Assembly (NCBI GenBank): GCA_944383765.1
Contig: CALWQT010000001.1
Coordinates: 496,001 to 560,000, forward strand
Direction of reading: 5' to 3'
Source of the DNA: an uncultured Lachnospiraceae bacterium
GTDB lineage: Bacteria; Bacillota; Clostridia; Lachnospirales; Lachnospiraceae
Length of the DNA stretch: 64,000 bases
Part shown: one piece after another, positions 6,348-14,675 of the stretch
Position numbering within the stretch: the first letter of the stretch is position 1
Layout: every line of letters begins with the position of its first letter
Program-made: the position numbers and the translations under genes
The notes under the pieces: generated by a model
The model's input: only the letters and a program-made list of their open reading frames with translations
The model's database searches: none
Told to the model about the DNA's origin: nothing

Positions 6348-8290
6348 ATTGTTTCCTCCTTTATGATATATAAGAAAAAGGCCATTTTTTCTGAAACCGG
6401 TATTTTAACCTGCAGGGATTCCTCCACCAGTTCAAAGAATTTTTCCATGATGATGAAACATTCTTTATGATGTTCCCGGAGAGCTTCATATTCCTCTTTC
6501 AATTCATCGGAAGCCGCTTCCCCGGTTCTCTCAAACCATCTGGGAATCGCCATGGTCATATGAATGATCAGCCCCAAAAGAGCCTCTTTTTCGATTTGAT
6601 TTTTCTGAGGAAATTTTGAGGTATATTCCATCAGAGTAAGAATCAACCTGCTTAATACATTTGCTGCATAAGATACATTTTGTACTGCATAATCATAGGT
6701 ACTTTCCCTTAGTGCAAATGGATCCGCTTTGGCTCCAAAAGAAGCTTCATTTTCCTGATTCATGGGAATCTCATCCAGCATTTCCCCATATTTCAGGAAC
6801 TCACGGATTCTTTTACAATCTTCTTCTGATAAGATACTGGAAATTTTTACCACCGGCACTTTTGCATGCTCCATGGGAATCGTTGAGATCACAAAATCCA
6901 CATTCTTCAAAAAACTGGTCTGCGTGATCTGATAAGGCGATGCCTGTCCCACCACATTCAGGTTGGGAAAAACATTTTTGACCCTCATAGCAAGCAAATT
7001 GGATAATCCTTTTCCGGTGGCGCATACCACCATCACATTCTTCCTCACTCCTGCCGAATCCCGGCAGTTCTTGTAAAGATATACCGCAATATAACAGATT
7101 TCCGTCTGGTTAAACGTAATCCCGCTTTCCCGTTCCACTACTTCTGCGCATTCTTTTGCAATCAGGTAAAAGGACTGGTAATTATCCATGATTTCTTCTA
7201 TAATATATTGATTTTCTTCCTCATTATCCCGATTACGCCCCATGGAATTTTTCAAGTGGTCATGAAGATCCTGATACAGCCCCTCTCCATCAAAAACCCC
7301 TTCTCCCTTGGCATCATTTAAATATGAAATGATACGATTAAGGATACGGTCAAGGACTTCTTCATCTACTTCATCGCTGCCAGCATTTACCCCATTCTCC
7401 TGGAGTATCCTTTGCAGCCAGGATAATTCATCTTCCTCCAATCCACAACCTGGAAGGGAAAGTTCTTTCAGCAGTTCCACTGCATAACCTTCTCTGCCTT
7501 CCCAGGAACTGCTTTCCCCGCCAGGCAGCAGCTTCATCTGATTTCTCCGTATTTCTCTGGCAATACAGTAACTGAGCAGATTCAAAAAAGAACGATTGGA
7601 AATCCATACATTATAGCGTCCATTAATTTTCTTGATTCCGTCACTTACTGCAAGCAGCCTGGAAAGGCTGATCTGCTGTTTAAAACCATCCGGAAGCATC
7701 AGGTACCAATCCTCTGCTGTATAACTGCCACGGAACCTGACTGCAAGTATCTCTGCTGCCAGTTTTCTGATGACAAATTCTTCCCCTTCCATGGCATATC
7801 CTTCTGACTTTTTTGAGGACAGGGCGATCTGGTTTTTAAAATGTCTTTGAAATCCGGGAATCAGCCGCAGTAAAGTAGACCTGGACATATACAGACGTTC
7901 TGCGATCTTCTCTGCTGATAACCGTTTCTTTTCCTGAAAAAGCAGCAGAAACAGGCTTTCTGCCCGCTGTGCTTCACTCTCTCCATACGGTCTTTCCCGG
8001 TTTCCATCATCTGCCCCCAGCAAGAGTTCCGAACACAGAGTTTTCTGTGTAACCGGAATATAAAACCCTTTTTTCTTGGCGTAACAGATTTCAACTCCGG
8101 CCTTACGGCAGATTTCCTTCAGGGAATCAATATCATACCGGATCGTTCTCTCACTTTTTTGAAACCTGTCACAAAAAAAAGCCATATCCACCGGTGACGG
8201 TGCTGTCGTTAATATTCGGAGTATCTCTTCTCTCCGTCCTTTCAATTCCCGTTCTATGTATCTCACCTCCACCTGAAGACCAGTTCCCAT
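6344..8290 (-). CDS. PRD-containing transcriptional regulator with EIIB-like domain
   Basis: This 648-residue regulator begins with an HTH (about residues 18-66, SERTIRYDIDSLKEIC) and a second HTH (about 115-155, MSRSTLLRLIPG). Two PRD-like helical regions follow (about 190-415), then an EIIB-like segment with VVCATGKGLSN, whose Cys matches the phosphorylated Cys of EIIB (about residue 425). A further PRD-like part with LLGLIIHMTMAIPR closes it. Such proteins sense substrate through PTS phosphorylation. No classical EIIA, EIIB or EIIC gene lies nearby. It overlaps the amidohydrolase start (ATGA) and heads the operon it probably controls. The start is the least certain in the operon, because no clear RBS precedes the ATG at 8290. 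Confidence 0.85.
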   Translation of the reverse strand: MGTGLQVEVRYIERELKGRREEILRILTTAPSPVDMAFFCDRFQKSERTIRYDIDSLKEICRKAGVEICYAKKKGFYIPVTQKTLCSELLLGADDGNRERPYGESEAQRAESLFLLLFQEKKRLSAEKIAERLYMSRSTLLRLIPGFQRHFKNQIALSSKKSEGYAMEGEEFVIRKLAAEILAVRFRGSYTAEDWYLMLPDGFKQQISLSRLLAVSDGIKKINGRYNVWISNRSFLNLLSYCIAREIRRNQMKLLPGGESSSWEGREGYAVELLKELSLPGCGLEEDELSWLQRILQENGVNAGSDEVDEEVLDRILNRIISYLNDAKGEGVFDGEGLYQDLHDHLKNSMGRNRDNEEENQYIIEEIMDNYQSFYLIAKECAEVVERESGITFNQTEICYIAVYLYKNCRDSAGVRKNVMVVCATGKGLSNLLAMRVKNVFPNLNVVGQASPYQITQTSFLKNVDFVISTIPMEHAKVPVVKISSILSEEDCKRIREFLKYGEMLDEIPMNQENEASFGAKADPFALRESTYDYAVQNVSYAANVLSRLILTLMEYTSKFPQKNQIEKEALLGLIIHMTMAIPRWFERTGEAASDELKEEYEALREHHKECFIIMEKFFELVEESLQVKIPVSEKMAFFLYIIKEETI

Positions 8291-8301
8291 TCAGGCTTCT
8301 A

Positions 8302-9201
8302 TCAGCTTTTTAAAATCTGTTCCAATCCGGGAAGATTTTCCAGAAATTCTGCAATCCCATCACAGTCGTGATCTAATGTGACAAAAGCTGCCTGTTCTTT
8401 CACATAATCTGCACTGTTTCCCATGGCAACACTCCAGGAAACCTGTGCAAACATATCTACATCATTTTCTCCGTCGCCGAACACGACTACCTCTTCCGGC
8501 AGAACCCCTTGAGCCTGCATATATTTTTTCAATGCCTGTCCTTTCGTGATTCCTGCAGGGGCAATCTCGATCAGTCTCGGGCAGGTTCTGGTATACTCAT
8601 AAGCATCGCCAAACTCCTGCTTTAATTCCCGGTAAAGCACATCAATCCGTTCCGGATCATCCGTACAGTTCAGTTTATTCAGGACTTTCGGCATTTCCTC
8701 CATAGAATATACCTGTTTTACAATGGGATACGTATGGCTTTCTTCCGCTACAAAAGACCATGCACTGGACATCCATTGAAAGCTCTCCGGAACACCCAAA
8801 CGCTTTCTCTCTCTCCTTTTGATTTCCATGATACGTTCAGGGATCCAATAATAAACAGCTTCGTCTTCATAACACTGGATTTCCGCTTCTCTTTTTTCTA
8901 CAAACGGAAACAACCGGTCTCTGTCTGCCTGCTGAAGCCGACAGAATACGGTTCTGTTTCCATCTGCCAGCGAATTTACTGCCATTCCATTGACTTCGAT
9001 CAGAGAACCGCCATACTTTTTCATTTCCAGCTGCTCCACATACGGCATCAGCCTGGCATAGCTTCTCCCGCTGGCCAGTATCAGCTTAACCCCCGCCTTC
9101 TGGCACTTCATCAGGCAGGAAAATGTTCTATCCAATATGTGATCCTGGCTGTTTAAAAGAGTTCCGTCCATGTCAGTCACAATCCATTTTATGCCAGCCA
9201 T
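8302..9201 (-). CDS. Cof-type HAD-IIB family phosphatase
   Basis: This 299-residue cytoplasmic HAD hydrolase has motif I TDMDGTLLNS (Asp10 and Asp12), motif II LASGRSY, a Lys in the ITKGQALKKYM region, and motif IV VFGDGENDVDMF. Between motifs II and III lies the alpha/beta cap of the IIB class, which usually acts on sugar phosphates or flavin- and pyridoxal-type phosphates. The start at 9201 follows GGAGGAGAAT; an in-frame ATG at 9219 has no spaced RBS. It ends 12 bases before the PRD regulator, so it may be first in that operon. A role in draining toxic sugar-acid phosphates is possible but is only context-based inference. Confidence 0.88.
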   Translation of the reverse strand: MAGIKWIVTDMDGTLLNSQDHILDRTFSCLMKCQKAGVKLILASGRSYARLMPYVEQLEMKKYGGSLIEVNGMAVNSLADGNRTVFCRLQQADRDRLFPFVEKREAEIQCYEDEAVYYWIPERIMEIKRRERKRLGVPESFQWMSSAWSFVAEESHTYPIVKQVYSMEEMPKVLNKLNCTDDPERIDVLYRELKQEFGDAYEYTRTCPRLIEIAPAGITKGQALKKYMQAQGVLPEEVVVFGDGENDVDMFAQVSWSVAMGNSADYVKEQAAFVTLDHDCDGIAEFLENLPGLEQILKS

Positions 9202-9345
9202 ATTCTCCTCCTTGTTCATCTTCTGTACTTATTCTAACACAAAATTACTTTTTTTTAGATTTCTTTTTTGCAAGTTCAGCAATACTTTCTGCAATTATGA
9301 CATGATATGCTGCAAATATCCAGCAATTATATGCAACATCTCCAA

Positions 9346-9380
9346 TCAAAAAAGAGCAGTACCTCTGAGACTGCTCTTTT
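9346..9380 (-). terminator. Terminator after rnhA
   Basis: AAAGAGCAGT pairs with ACTGCTCTTT, and the minus strand continues with a T run. It begins six bases after the rnhA stop codon. Confidence 0.85.
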
Positions 9381-9385
9381 CCTCT

Positions 9386-9865
9386 TTATTCCATACCGGC
9401 ATCAACCATCAATTCATTTCCGTCTGCCGCACCTGTGGCAAGTTCATCACACCTTTCGTTCTCAAGGTGTCCCGCATGGCCTTTCACCCAGATAAATGTA
9501 ACCTGATGAGGTTCTTTTGCTTTCAGAAGGCGTTCCCATAAATCGACATTTTTCACAGGCCCGCTTTTTCCTCTTTTCCAATTGTTTTTCACCCAATTGT
9601 CAATCCAATGCTGATTAAACGCATCTGTCAGATATTTGGAATCCGAATAAAGTTCTACCTGACACGGACGGTTTAACGCCTCCAGACCTACGATCGCCGC
9701 TAAGAGTTCCATACGGTTGTTGGTTGTACGGACAAAGCCTCCTGACAATTCTTTTTTATGCAGAACTCCCGCAGAATCCACAAAATGCAGAATAGTCCCA
9801 TAACCGCCAGGACCATCCGGATTTCCTCTGGCCGCTCCATCTGTATAGATTTGCACTTTTGTCAT
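9386..9865 (-). CDS. rnhA: Ribonuclease HI
   Basis: This 159-residue cytoplasmic enzyme cuts the RNA strand of RNA:DNA hybrids such as R-loops and primers. The four acidic catalytic residues are visible: Asp9 in [10 protein letters not shown], Glu53 in NNRMELLA, Asp75 in LYSDSKYL, and Asp140 in ENERCDELA, together with the flexible-loop His130 in KGHAGH. The basic handle [12 protein letters not shown] present in E. coli-type enzymes is also kept. I chose the ATG at 9865 because AGAGGAAAT precedes it; the frame is open 32 codons further, but that part lies in the end of the upstream beta-CASP gene. The distance to that gene is only 19 bases, so the two are probably co-transcribed. Confidence 0.95.
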   Translation of the reverse strand: MTKVQIYTDGAARGNPDGPGGYGTILHFVDSAGVLHKKELSGGFVRTTNNRMELLAAIVGLEALNRPCQVELYSDSKYLTDAFNQHWIDNWVKNNWKRGKSGPVKNVDLWERLLKAKEPHQVTFIWVKGHAGHLENERCDELATGAADGNELMVDAGME

Positions 9866-9884
9866 ATTTCCTCTCCCGTCTCTG

Positions 9885-11492
9885 TTATCTGTCCCATTTA
9901 TCGCAAAGGGCATGAATCTGATCTGCAAATTTTGCCAGGTCTTTATTAGCCCCTCCTTCATTATGCCAGATTACTGTCATCAGACGTTCACCAGCTGCCA
10001 GCAAACGCCCAAACACACCAGCTGCTTTCTTGCTTTCCGGTTTCTTCTCCCGTTCGATCACAATTCCTTCCGTCTCAACCAGCCATTTTCCTTCTGCCAG
10101 GTCAAACACCGATCCGGAAAAAGGGGCTTCCACATGAAAATGGTAAGCCGTTTTCAGATATTCTGCAAAACTGTCGCAAACCTGGTCATCTCCATGAACC
10201 AGGAACACTCTTTCCGGCTTTTCCTGAAAAGCACAGATCCATTCCACCAGGCCGTCCATATCCGCATGACCGCTGATACCCTCTATCTGGACAATATGGG
10301 CTTTCACCTCAATTTCCTCACCAAATAAACGTACACTGTGATTCCCATCGATCAGATTCCGCCCCAGTGTTCCTACCGCCTGATATCCGGCAAAAACTAC
10401 CGTACATTCCGGACGCCACAAGTTATGCTTCAGATGATGGCGGATACGCCCTGCATCACACATACCGGAGGCAGAGATAATGACTTTTGGCGTATCATCA
10501 AAGTTGATATTTTTTGACTCCTCACTGGTAATGGAAAGTTTCAGCCCCCGAAATGAAATCGGGTTGATTCCCTGCTTCACCAGCTCTTCCGTTTCCTTAT
10601 CATAACAGTCCATTAAATTCTGTGAAAATACGTTGGTGGCCTCCACTGCCAGCGGACTGTCCACATAAACCGGAAAATCCCCATGTCCCTTCACCATATT
10701 ATGCTGTTTGATATGTCTGATAAAGTAAAGAAGTTCCTGGGTTCTTCCCACGGCAAACGCCGGAATTACCACATTTCCGCCTCTATCCAGAGTTTCCTGG
10801 ATAATTCCCGCCAATTCCGCTTCGTGGTCATGATCTTTATTCCGATGAAGCCTGTCCCCATATGTGGATTCCATCACTACATAATCAGCGCTTTCCAGAT
10901 ACTGGGGATCACGGATAATAGGCTTATTCTTATTTCCGATATCTCCGGAAAAAACAATCTTTTTCTTCACATCCCCCTCTGTCAGCCACACTTCAATAGA
11001 AGCTGAGCCCAGCAAATGTCCCACGTCTGTAAATTTCACTGTTACGTGGTCTGACAATTCCACCATTTCTCCATAATGAACCGCCATAAAATACTTCAGT
11101 ACCTCATTGGCATCATTCACCGTATAGAGAGGTTCCACCTCTTCTTTCCCCGCCCGGCGTGCTTTCCGGTTTTTCCATTCTGCTTCCATTTCCTGTATAT
11201 GGGCACTGTCACGAAGCATAATATTACACAGGTCAGCCGTAGCTACCGTCGTAATGATCTTTCCCCGGAAACCTCTGGCATAAATATAAGGCAAAAGCCC
11301 TGCATGATCGATATGGGCATGGGTCAAAAGCACATAATCCACCTGAGAATACGGAACCGGAAGAGGTGCATTTTCATACACATTGATTCCTTGCTCCATG
11401 CCGCAATCCACCATGAATTTTTCTGAACCAACTTCCACAAAATGACAGCTCCCTGTTACTTCATGGTCGGCACCAATGAAGGTTAATTTCAT
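9885..11492 (-). CDS. Beta-CASP metallo-beta-lactamase fold RNase-like protein
   Basis: This 535-residue hydrolase has the MBL signature THAHIDHAG (His58, His60, Asp62, His63), SGDIGNK, and the C-terminal beta-CASP elements [14 protein letters not shown] and [11 protein letters not shown], ending the catalytic part with VFLVHGD. This is the CPSF/RNase J-related group, whose members process RNA. It lacks the RNase J C-terminal domain and carries an extra segment after the MBL core that contains a possible DNA/RNA contact tail ([18 protein letters not shown]). The start has AAAGGAGG about 8 bases upstream. RNA processing is likely, but no target can be named. Confidence 0.88.
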   Translation of the reverse strand: MKLTFIGADHEVTGSCHFVEVGSEKFMVDCGMEQGINVYENAPLPVPYSQVDYVLLTHAHIDHAGLLPYIYARGFRGKIITTVATADLCNIMLRDSAHIQEMEAEWKNRKARRAGKEEVEPLYTVNDANEVLKYFMAVHYGEMVELSDHVTVKFTDVGHLLGSASIEVWLTEGDVKKKIVFSGDIGNKNKPIIRDPQYLESADYVVMESTYGDRLHRNKDHDHEAELAGIIQETLDRGGNVVIPAFAVGRTQELLYFIRHIKQHNMVKGHGDFPVYVDSPLAVEATNVFSQNLMDCYDKETEELVKQGINPISFRGLKLSITSEESKNINFDDTPKVIISASGMCDAGRIRHHLKHNLWRPECTVVFAGYQAVGTLGRNLIDGNHSVRLFGEEIEVKAHIVQIEGISGHADMDGLVEWICAFQEKPERVFLVHGDDQVCDSFAEYLKTAYHFHVEAPFSGSVFDLAEGKWLVETEGIVIEREKKPESKKAAGVFGRLLAAGERLMTVIWHNEGGANKDLAKFADQIHALCDKWDR

Positions 11493-11604
11493 ACAAAATA
11501 CCTCCTTTTAAAACAATCGCTGAAAATGAGGGTTATTGTTCGACTATTCTGTCTTTATTATACGCGATTTTTCATAAAAATGAAACATAAATTTCGCGGC
11601 ATTG

Positions 11605-11637
11605 CAAAAACCCTGACAGCCTTTGACCGCCAGGGTT
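11605..11637 (-). terminator. Terminator after spoIVA
   Basis: AACCCTG and CAGGGTT pair around a 15-nt loop that itself contains CGGTCAAAGGCTG. The minus strand continues TTTTTGC. It lies 27 bases after the spoIVA stop. Confidence 0.8.
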
Positions 11638-11663
11638 CTGATTTTCTTGGCACCATGAAAGCA

Positions 11664-13139
11664 TCAGATAATGATGCAGATCATTCCGCCATTACTGTCA
11701 TTGATAATCTTTTGCAGGGTATCCTGCAGCTTTAACTGGCAATCATCTGTCATCTGGGATATTTTGGCCTGGATACCATCCTCTACGATCTGCTCAATGG
11801 ATTTTCCAAAAATATTCGTATTCCAGATACCATCCTCACTGTCTCTGGCATTTTCTTTGATATAAGCAATCAGATCTTCCGCCTGCTGTTCACTTCCTAC
11901 AATAGGTGCGATTTCTGTTTCAATATGGGCTTTTATCATATTGATGGACGGAGCCTCTGCCTTCATCTTTACTCCATATTTATTCCCATGACGGATTACC
12001 TGAGGCTCATCCAGCATGATTTCCGACCGTTCCGGTGTTACCACCCCATATCCTTTCAACCGTACCTGACTCATAGCATTCTGCACTTTTTCATACTCAC
12101 TTCTCATTTTAGCCAGATCGCTTAAAGTCCTCATCAGCTGGTACTCTCCTTCTATAGGAATTCCCACATAATCACTTAAAATCTGATAATAGTAACTGTC
12201 GTCTACATCTACGTCCATGGCTACGCTTCCGTCCGCCATTTTCATCTCTCTGATCTTCATGCCTCTGATGGCCTCTGCCGATGACTGGGGTGTCTCCTCC
12301 GGCACATCTTTCATATGAGTAACTTTTTTCAATACCTCTTTCACCGCCTGTATGACCTGGCTCTTAAGCCAATGGGTCGCCGGCAGGATCTCCAGCCATT
12401 TCGGAATGAAGAAATCCATTTCTGTCACCGGAAATTCCTTTAATACTTTTTCCAAAATCCTGCTGATATCTTCTTTTTTCAGCTGTTCACAATTCACCGG
12501 GAGAACCGTAACTCCATATTTAGCTTCCAGCTCTCTGGCCAGGTTTGCAGCCTCTTCCGAATAAGGATACATGGAATTTAAAATCAGGATAAACGGTTTT
12601 CCCAAATTTTTCAGTTCGTTGATCGTCTGCTCTTCTGCCGGAATATAGTTCCCTCTTTTCAGTTCCCCAAAAGAACCATCTGTGGTAACCACTACACCAA
12701 TGGTGGAATGGTCATTGATGACCTTTCTGGTCCCTATCTCAGCTGCTTTTGTAAACGGGATCTCATAATCATACCAAGGAGTCTTTACCAGTCTTTCCTC
12801 ATCATTTTCAATGTGACCGCTGGCCCCGTCCACCATGAATCCTACACAGTCGATCAGCCTGACTTTTGCCTGTATGCCGTCTCCCAGCTGTATGGCTGCT
12901 GCTTCCTTCGGGATAAATTTGGGTTCTGTGGTCATAATCGTCCGTCCGGCAGCACTTTGAGGCAGTTCATCTCTGGTCCTTGCTTTCTGATGCTCATCTG
13001 TCAGTTCCGGTAGAACCAGTGTCTCCATGAATCTTTTGATAAACGTAGATTTGCCTGTGCGGACCGGTCCCACCACACCTATGTAGATTTCTCCACCTGT
13101 CCTGGCTTCAATATCCTTGTATACATTAAAATTGTCCAT
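11664..13139 (-). CDS. spoIVA: Stage IV sporulation protein A, coat-basement ATPase
   Basis: This 491-residue protein matches SpoIVA, the ATPase that coats the forespore surface and anchors the spore coat. The TRAFAC-type Walker A motif is GPVRTGKST (residues 24-32), the Walker B region is VRLIDCVGFMVDGASGH, and the C-terminal domain ends GGMICIII, the kind of tail that contacts SpoVM and the membrane. Length agrees with the family (492 in Bacillus subtilis). It lies behind the liv operon and its ribosome binding site AAGGGGG lies inside a hairpin (see the separate entry). Its presence shows that the organism can sporulate. Expression is expected from sigma-E in the mother cell. Confidence 0.97.
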   Translation of the reverse strand: MDNFNVYKDIEARTGGEIYIGVVGPVRTGKSTFIKRFMETLVLPELTDEHQKARTRDELPQSAAGRTIMTTEPKFIPKEAAAIQLGDGIQAKVRLIDCVGFMVDGASGHIENDEERLVKTPWYDYEIPFTKAAEIGTRKVINDHSTIGVVVTTDGSFGELKRGNYIPAEEQTINELKNLGKPFILILNSMYPYSEEAANLARELEAKYGVTVLPVNCEQLKKEDISRILEKVLKEFPVTEMDFFIPKWLEILPATHWLKSQVIQAVKEVLKKVTHMKDVPEETPQSSAEAIRGMKIREMKMADGSVAMDVDVDDSYYYQILSDYVGIPIEGEYQLMRTLSDLAKMRSEYEKVQNAMSQVRLKGYGVVTPERSEIMLDEPQVIRHGNKYGVKMKAEAPSINMIKAHIETEIAPIVGSEQQAEDLIAYIKENARDSEDGIWNTNIFGKSIEQIVEDGIQAKISQMTDDCQLKLQDTLQKIINDSNGGMICIII

Positions 13140-13146
13140 AAAAATA

Positions 13147-13182
13147 CCCCCTTGCTATGCTGATACAGTATATGTAAGGGGG
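13147..13182 (-). promoter_or_regulatory. Hairpin between livF and spoIVA overlapping the spoIVA RBS
   Basis: CCCCCTT (13176-13182) pairs with AAGGGGG (13147-13153), which is also the spoIVA Shine-Dalgarno, 7 bases from the ATG. The loop spans 22 bases. Minus-strand sequence after the stem is TATTTTT, so the same hairpin may end livF transcripts, and TTTTTT follows on the plus strand too. Any read-through RNA from livF would fold the RBS shut. Confidence 0.75.
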
Positions 13183-13193
13183 TTTTTTCTTAT
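13167..13193 (-). promoter_or_regulatory. Candidate sigma-E promoter of spoIVA
   Basis: The minus strand has ATA (13191-13193), a 16-base gap, then CATATACT (13167-13174). This fits the known sigma-E pattern ATA-N16-18-CATAcanT, here with CATA kept and one base changed after it. The -35 element overlaps the livF stop codon. A transcript starting here would lack the CCCCCTT arm of the hairpin and leave the spoIVA RBS free. Confidence 0.55.
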
Positions 13194-13900
13194 TCACTTA
13201 AATATGCCTTCTTAACGGAATCATCATTCATCAGTTCCCTGGCATCTCCTGAAAGCACGATCTTTCCTGTTTCCAGAACATACGCTTTATTGGCAATGGA
13301 AAGAGCTTTTTTCGCATTCTGTTCCACCAGAAGGACTGTAGTGCCTGAAGCATTGATTTCCTGAATGATTTTAAAAATTTCGCTTACATAAAGGGGAGAA
13401 AGTCCCATGGACGGTTCGTCCATTACGATCATTTTCGGATGAGACATCAGTGCCCGGCCCATAGCCAGCATCTGCTGTTCTCCTCCGGAAAGAGTTCCGG
13501 CCAGCTGGGCTTTTCTCTCTTCCAGCCTTGGAAAACGCTGATACACATTAGCCAGGCTTCTTTCAATCTCTTCTTTATCTTTTCTGGTATAAGCACCCAT
13601 CTTCAGATTCTCAAGTACAGAAAGCTGGGCAAATACCCGACGGCCTTCCGGCACATGGGCCAATCCCATGGATACGATTTTATGAGCTGGCACTTTGGTA
13701 ATATCTGCACCATCAAATTCAATTTTTCCAGACTTGGCAGGAATCATTCCGGTAACCGTATGGAGAGTGGTAGTTTTTCCCGCTCCATTGGCTCCGATCA
13801 GAGCCACGATCTCTCCTTCTTCTACTTCAAAAGAAATTCCTTTTACAGCCTGTATCATTCCATAATTCACTGCCATATCCGTAACTTTTAATATTGCCAT
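13190..13900 (-). CDS. livF: Branched-chain amino acid ABC transporter ATP-binding protein
   Basis: This 236-residue ATPase is the LivF half of the high-affinity branched-chain amino acid importer. Walker A is GANGAGKTT (about residues 34-42), the signature LSGGEQQML, Walker B MIVMDEPS, and the switch His region is replaced by LLVEQNAK, as usual for LivF. It ends KKAYLSE, typical of the family. It lies 12 bases behind livG in the operon order livJ-livH-livM-livG-livF and has AGGAGATACAT before its ATG. It would work as a heterodimer with LivG on the cytoplasmic face of LivH-LivM. The spoIVA hairpin begins just after its stop codon. Confidence 0.95.
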   Translation of the reverse strand: MAILKVTDMAVNYGMIQAVKGISFEVEEGEIVALIGANGAGKTTTLHTVTGMIPAKSGKIEFDGADITKVPAHKIVSMGLAHVPEGRRVFAQLSVLENLKMGAYTRKDKEEIERSLANVYQRFPRLEERKAQLAGTLSGGEQQMLAMGRALMSHPKMIVMDEPSMGLSPLYVSEIFKIIQEINASGTTVLLVEQNAKKALSIANKAYVLETGKIVLSGDARELMNDDSVKKAYLSE

Positions 13901-13912
13901 ATGTATCTCCTC

Positions 13913-14671
13913 CTACTCGCCCAGATATGCGGTGATAACCTTCGGATCATTCAGAACTTCCGCCGGAGTTCCACTGGCCAGTTCCGTTCCAAAATTCAGC
14001 ACCGTCAGATATTCACAAATACCTGCCACCAACTTCATATCATGCTCGATCAGAAGAATGGTAATATGATACTTTTCCCGTATCAGACGGATGGTTTCCA
14101 TCAGTTCTGCTGTTTCATTGGGATTCATACCCGCTGCCGGCTCATCCAGAAGCAAAAGTTTGGGATTAGTTGCCAGAGCACGGGCAATTTCCAGCTTTCT
14201 CTGCTGTCCATAAGGCAGATTGGATGCCAGAGTATCCTGATACTGATCCAGTTCAAATACTTTCAAAATATCCAGAGCCTTTTCTGTCATTTCTGCTTCT
14301 TTTTTCTTATAGGATGGGCCATGGAAAAAACAGGAAATACCGGAATAAGTCACCTGATTATGAAGTGCTGTTTTTACATTATCCAGCACTGTCATTTTTC
14401 CAAACAGACGGATATTCTGGAACGTTCTCGCCACACCGCTCTTACAGATCTCTGACGGTCCTTTTCCCACCAGATTTTTCCCATCCAGCGTAATCGTACC
14501 CAGCGTAGGGCGGTATACACCTGTCAGCAGATTGAATACGGTTGTTTTTCCTGCCCCGTTAGGACCGATCAGCCCATAAAGCTGGCCTTCTTCTATTGTG
14601 ATATGAAATCCATCCACAGCCTTCAGGCCGCCGAAGGAAATTCCAAGATTTTTAACTTCCAGCAATGCCAT
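13913..14671 (-). CDS. livG: Branched-chain amino acid ABC transporter ATP-binding protein
   Basis: A 252-residue ATPase with Walker A GPNGAGKTTVFN, LivG-type insertion GKGPSEICKSGVARTFQNIRL after it, signature LPYGQQRKLE, Walker B LLLLDEPAAGMNP and switch His in LIEHDMK. The LPYGQQRKLE signature and PNETAELM tail of Walker B separate it from LivF. It ends ITAYLGE, again like LivG. The start codon is 4 bases after livM and follows AAAGGGGGAATAGGGAT. It couples ATP hydrolysis to import with LivF. The neighbours on both sides are the other subunits, so the assignment is firm. Confidence 0.95.
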   Translation of the reverse strand: MALLEVKNLGISFGGLKAVDGFHITIEEGQLYGLIGPNGAGKTTVFNLLTGVYRPTLGTITLDGKNLVGKGPSEICKSGVARTFQNIRLFGKMTVLDNVKTALHNQVTYSGISCFFHGPSYKKKEAEMTEKALDILKVFELDQYQDTLASNLPYGQQRKLEIARALATNPKLLLLDEPAAGMNPNETAELMETIRLIREKYHITILLIEHDMKLVAGICEYLTVLNFGTELASGTPAEVLNDPKVITAYLGE

Positions 14672-14675
14672 ATCC

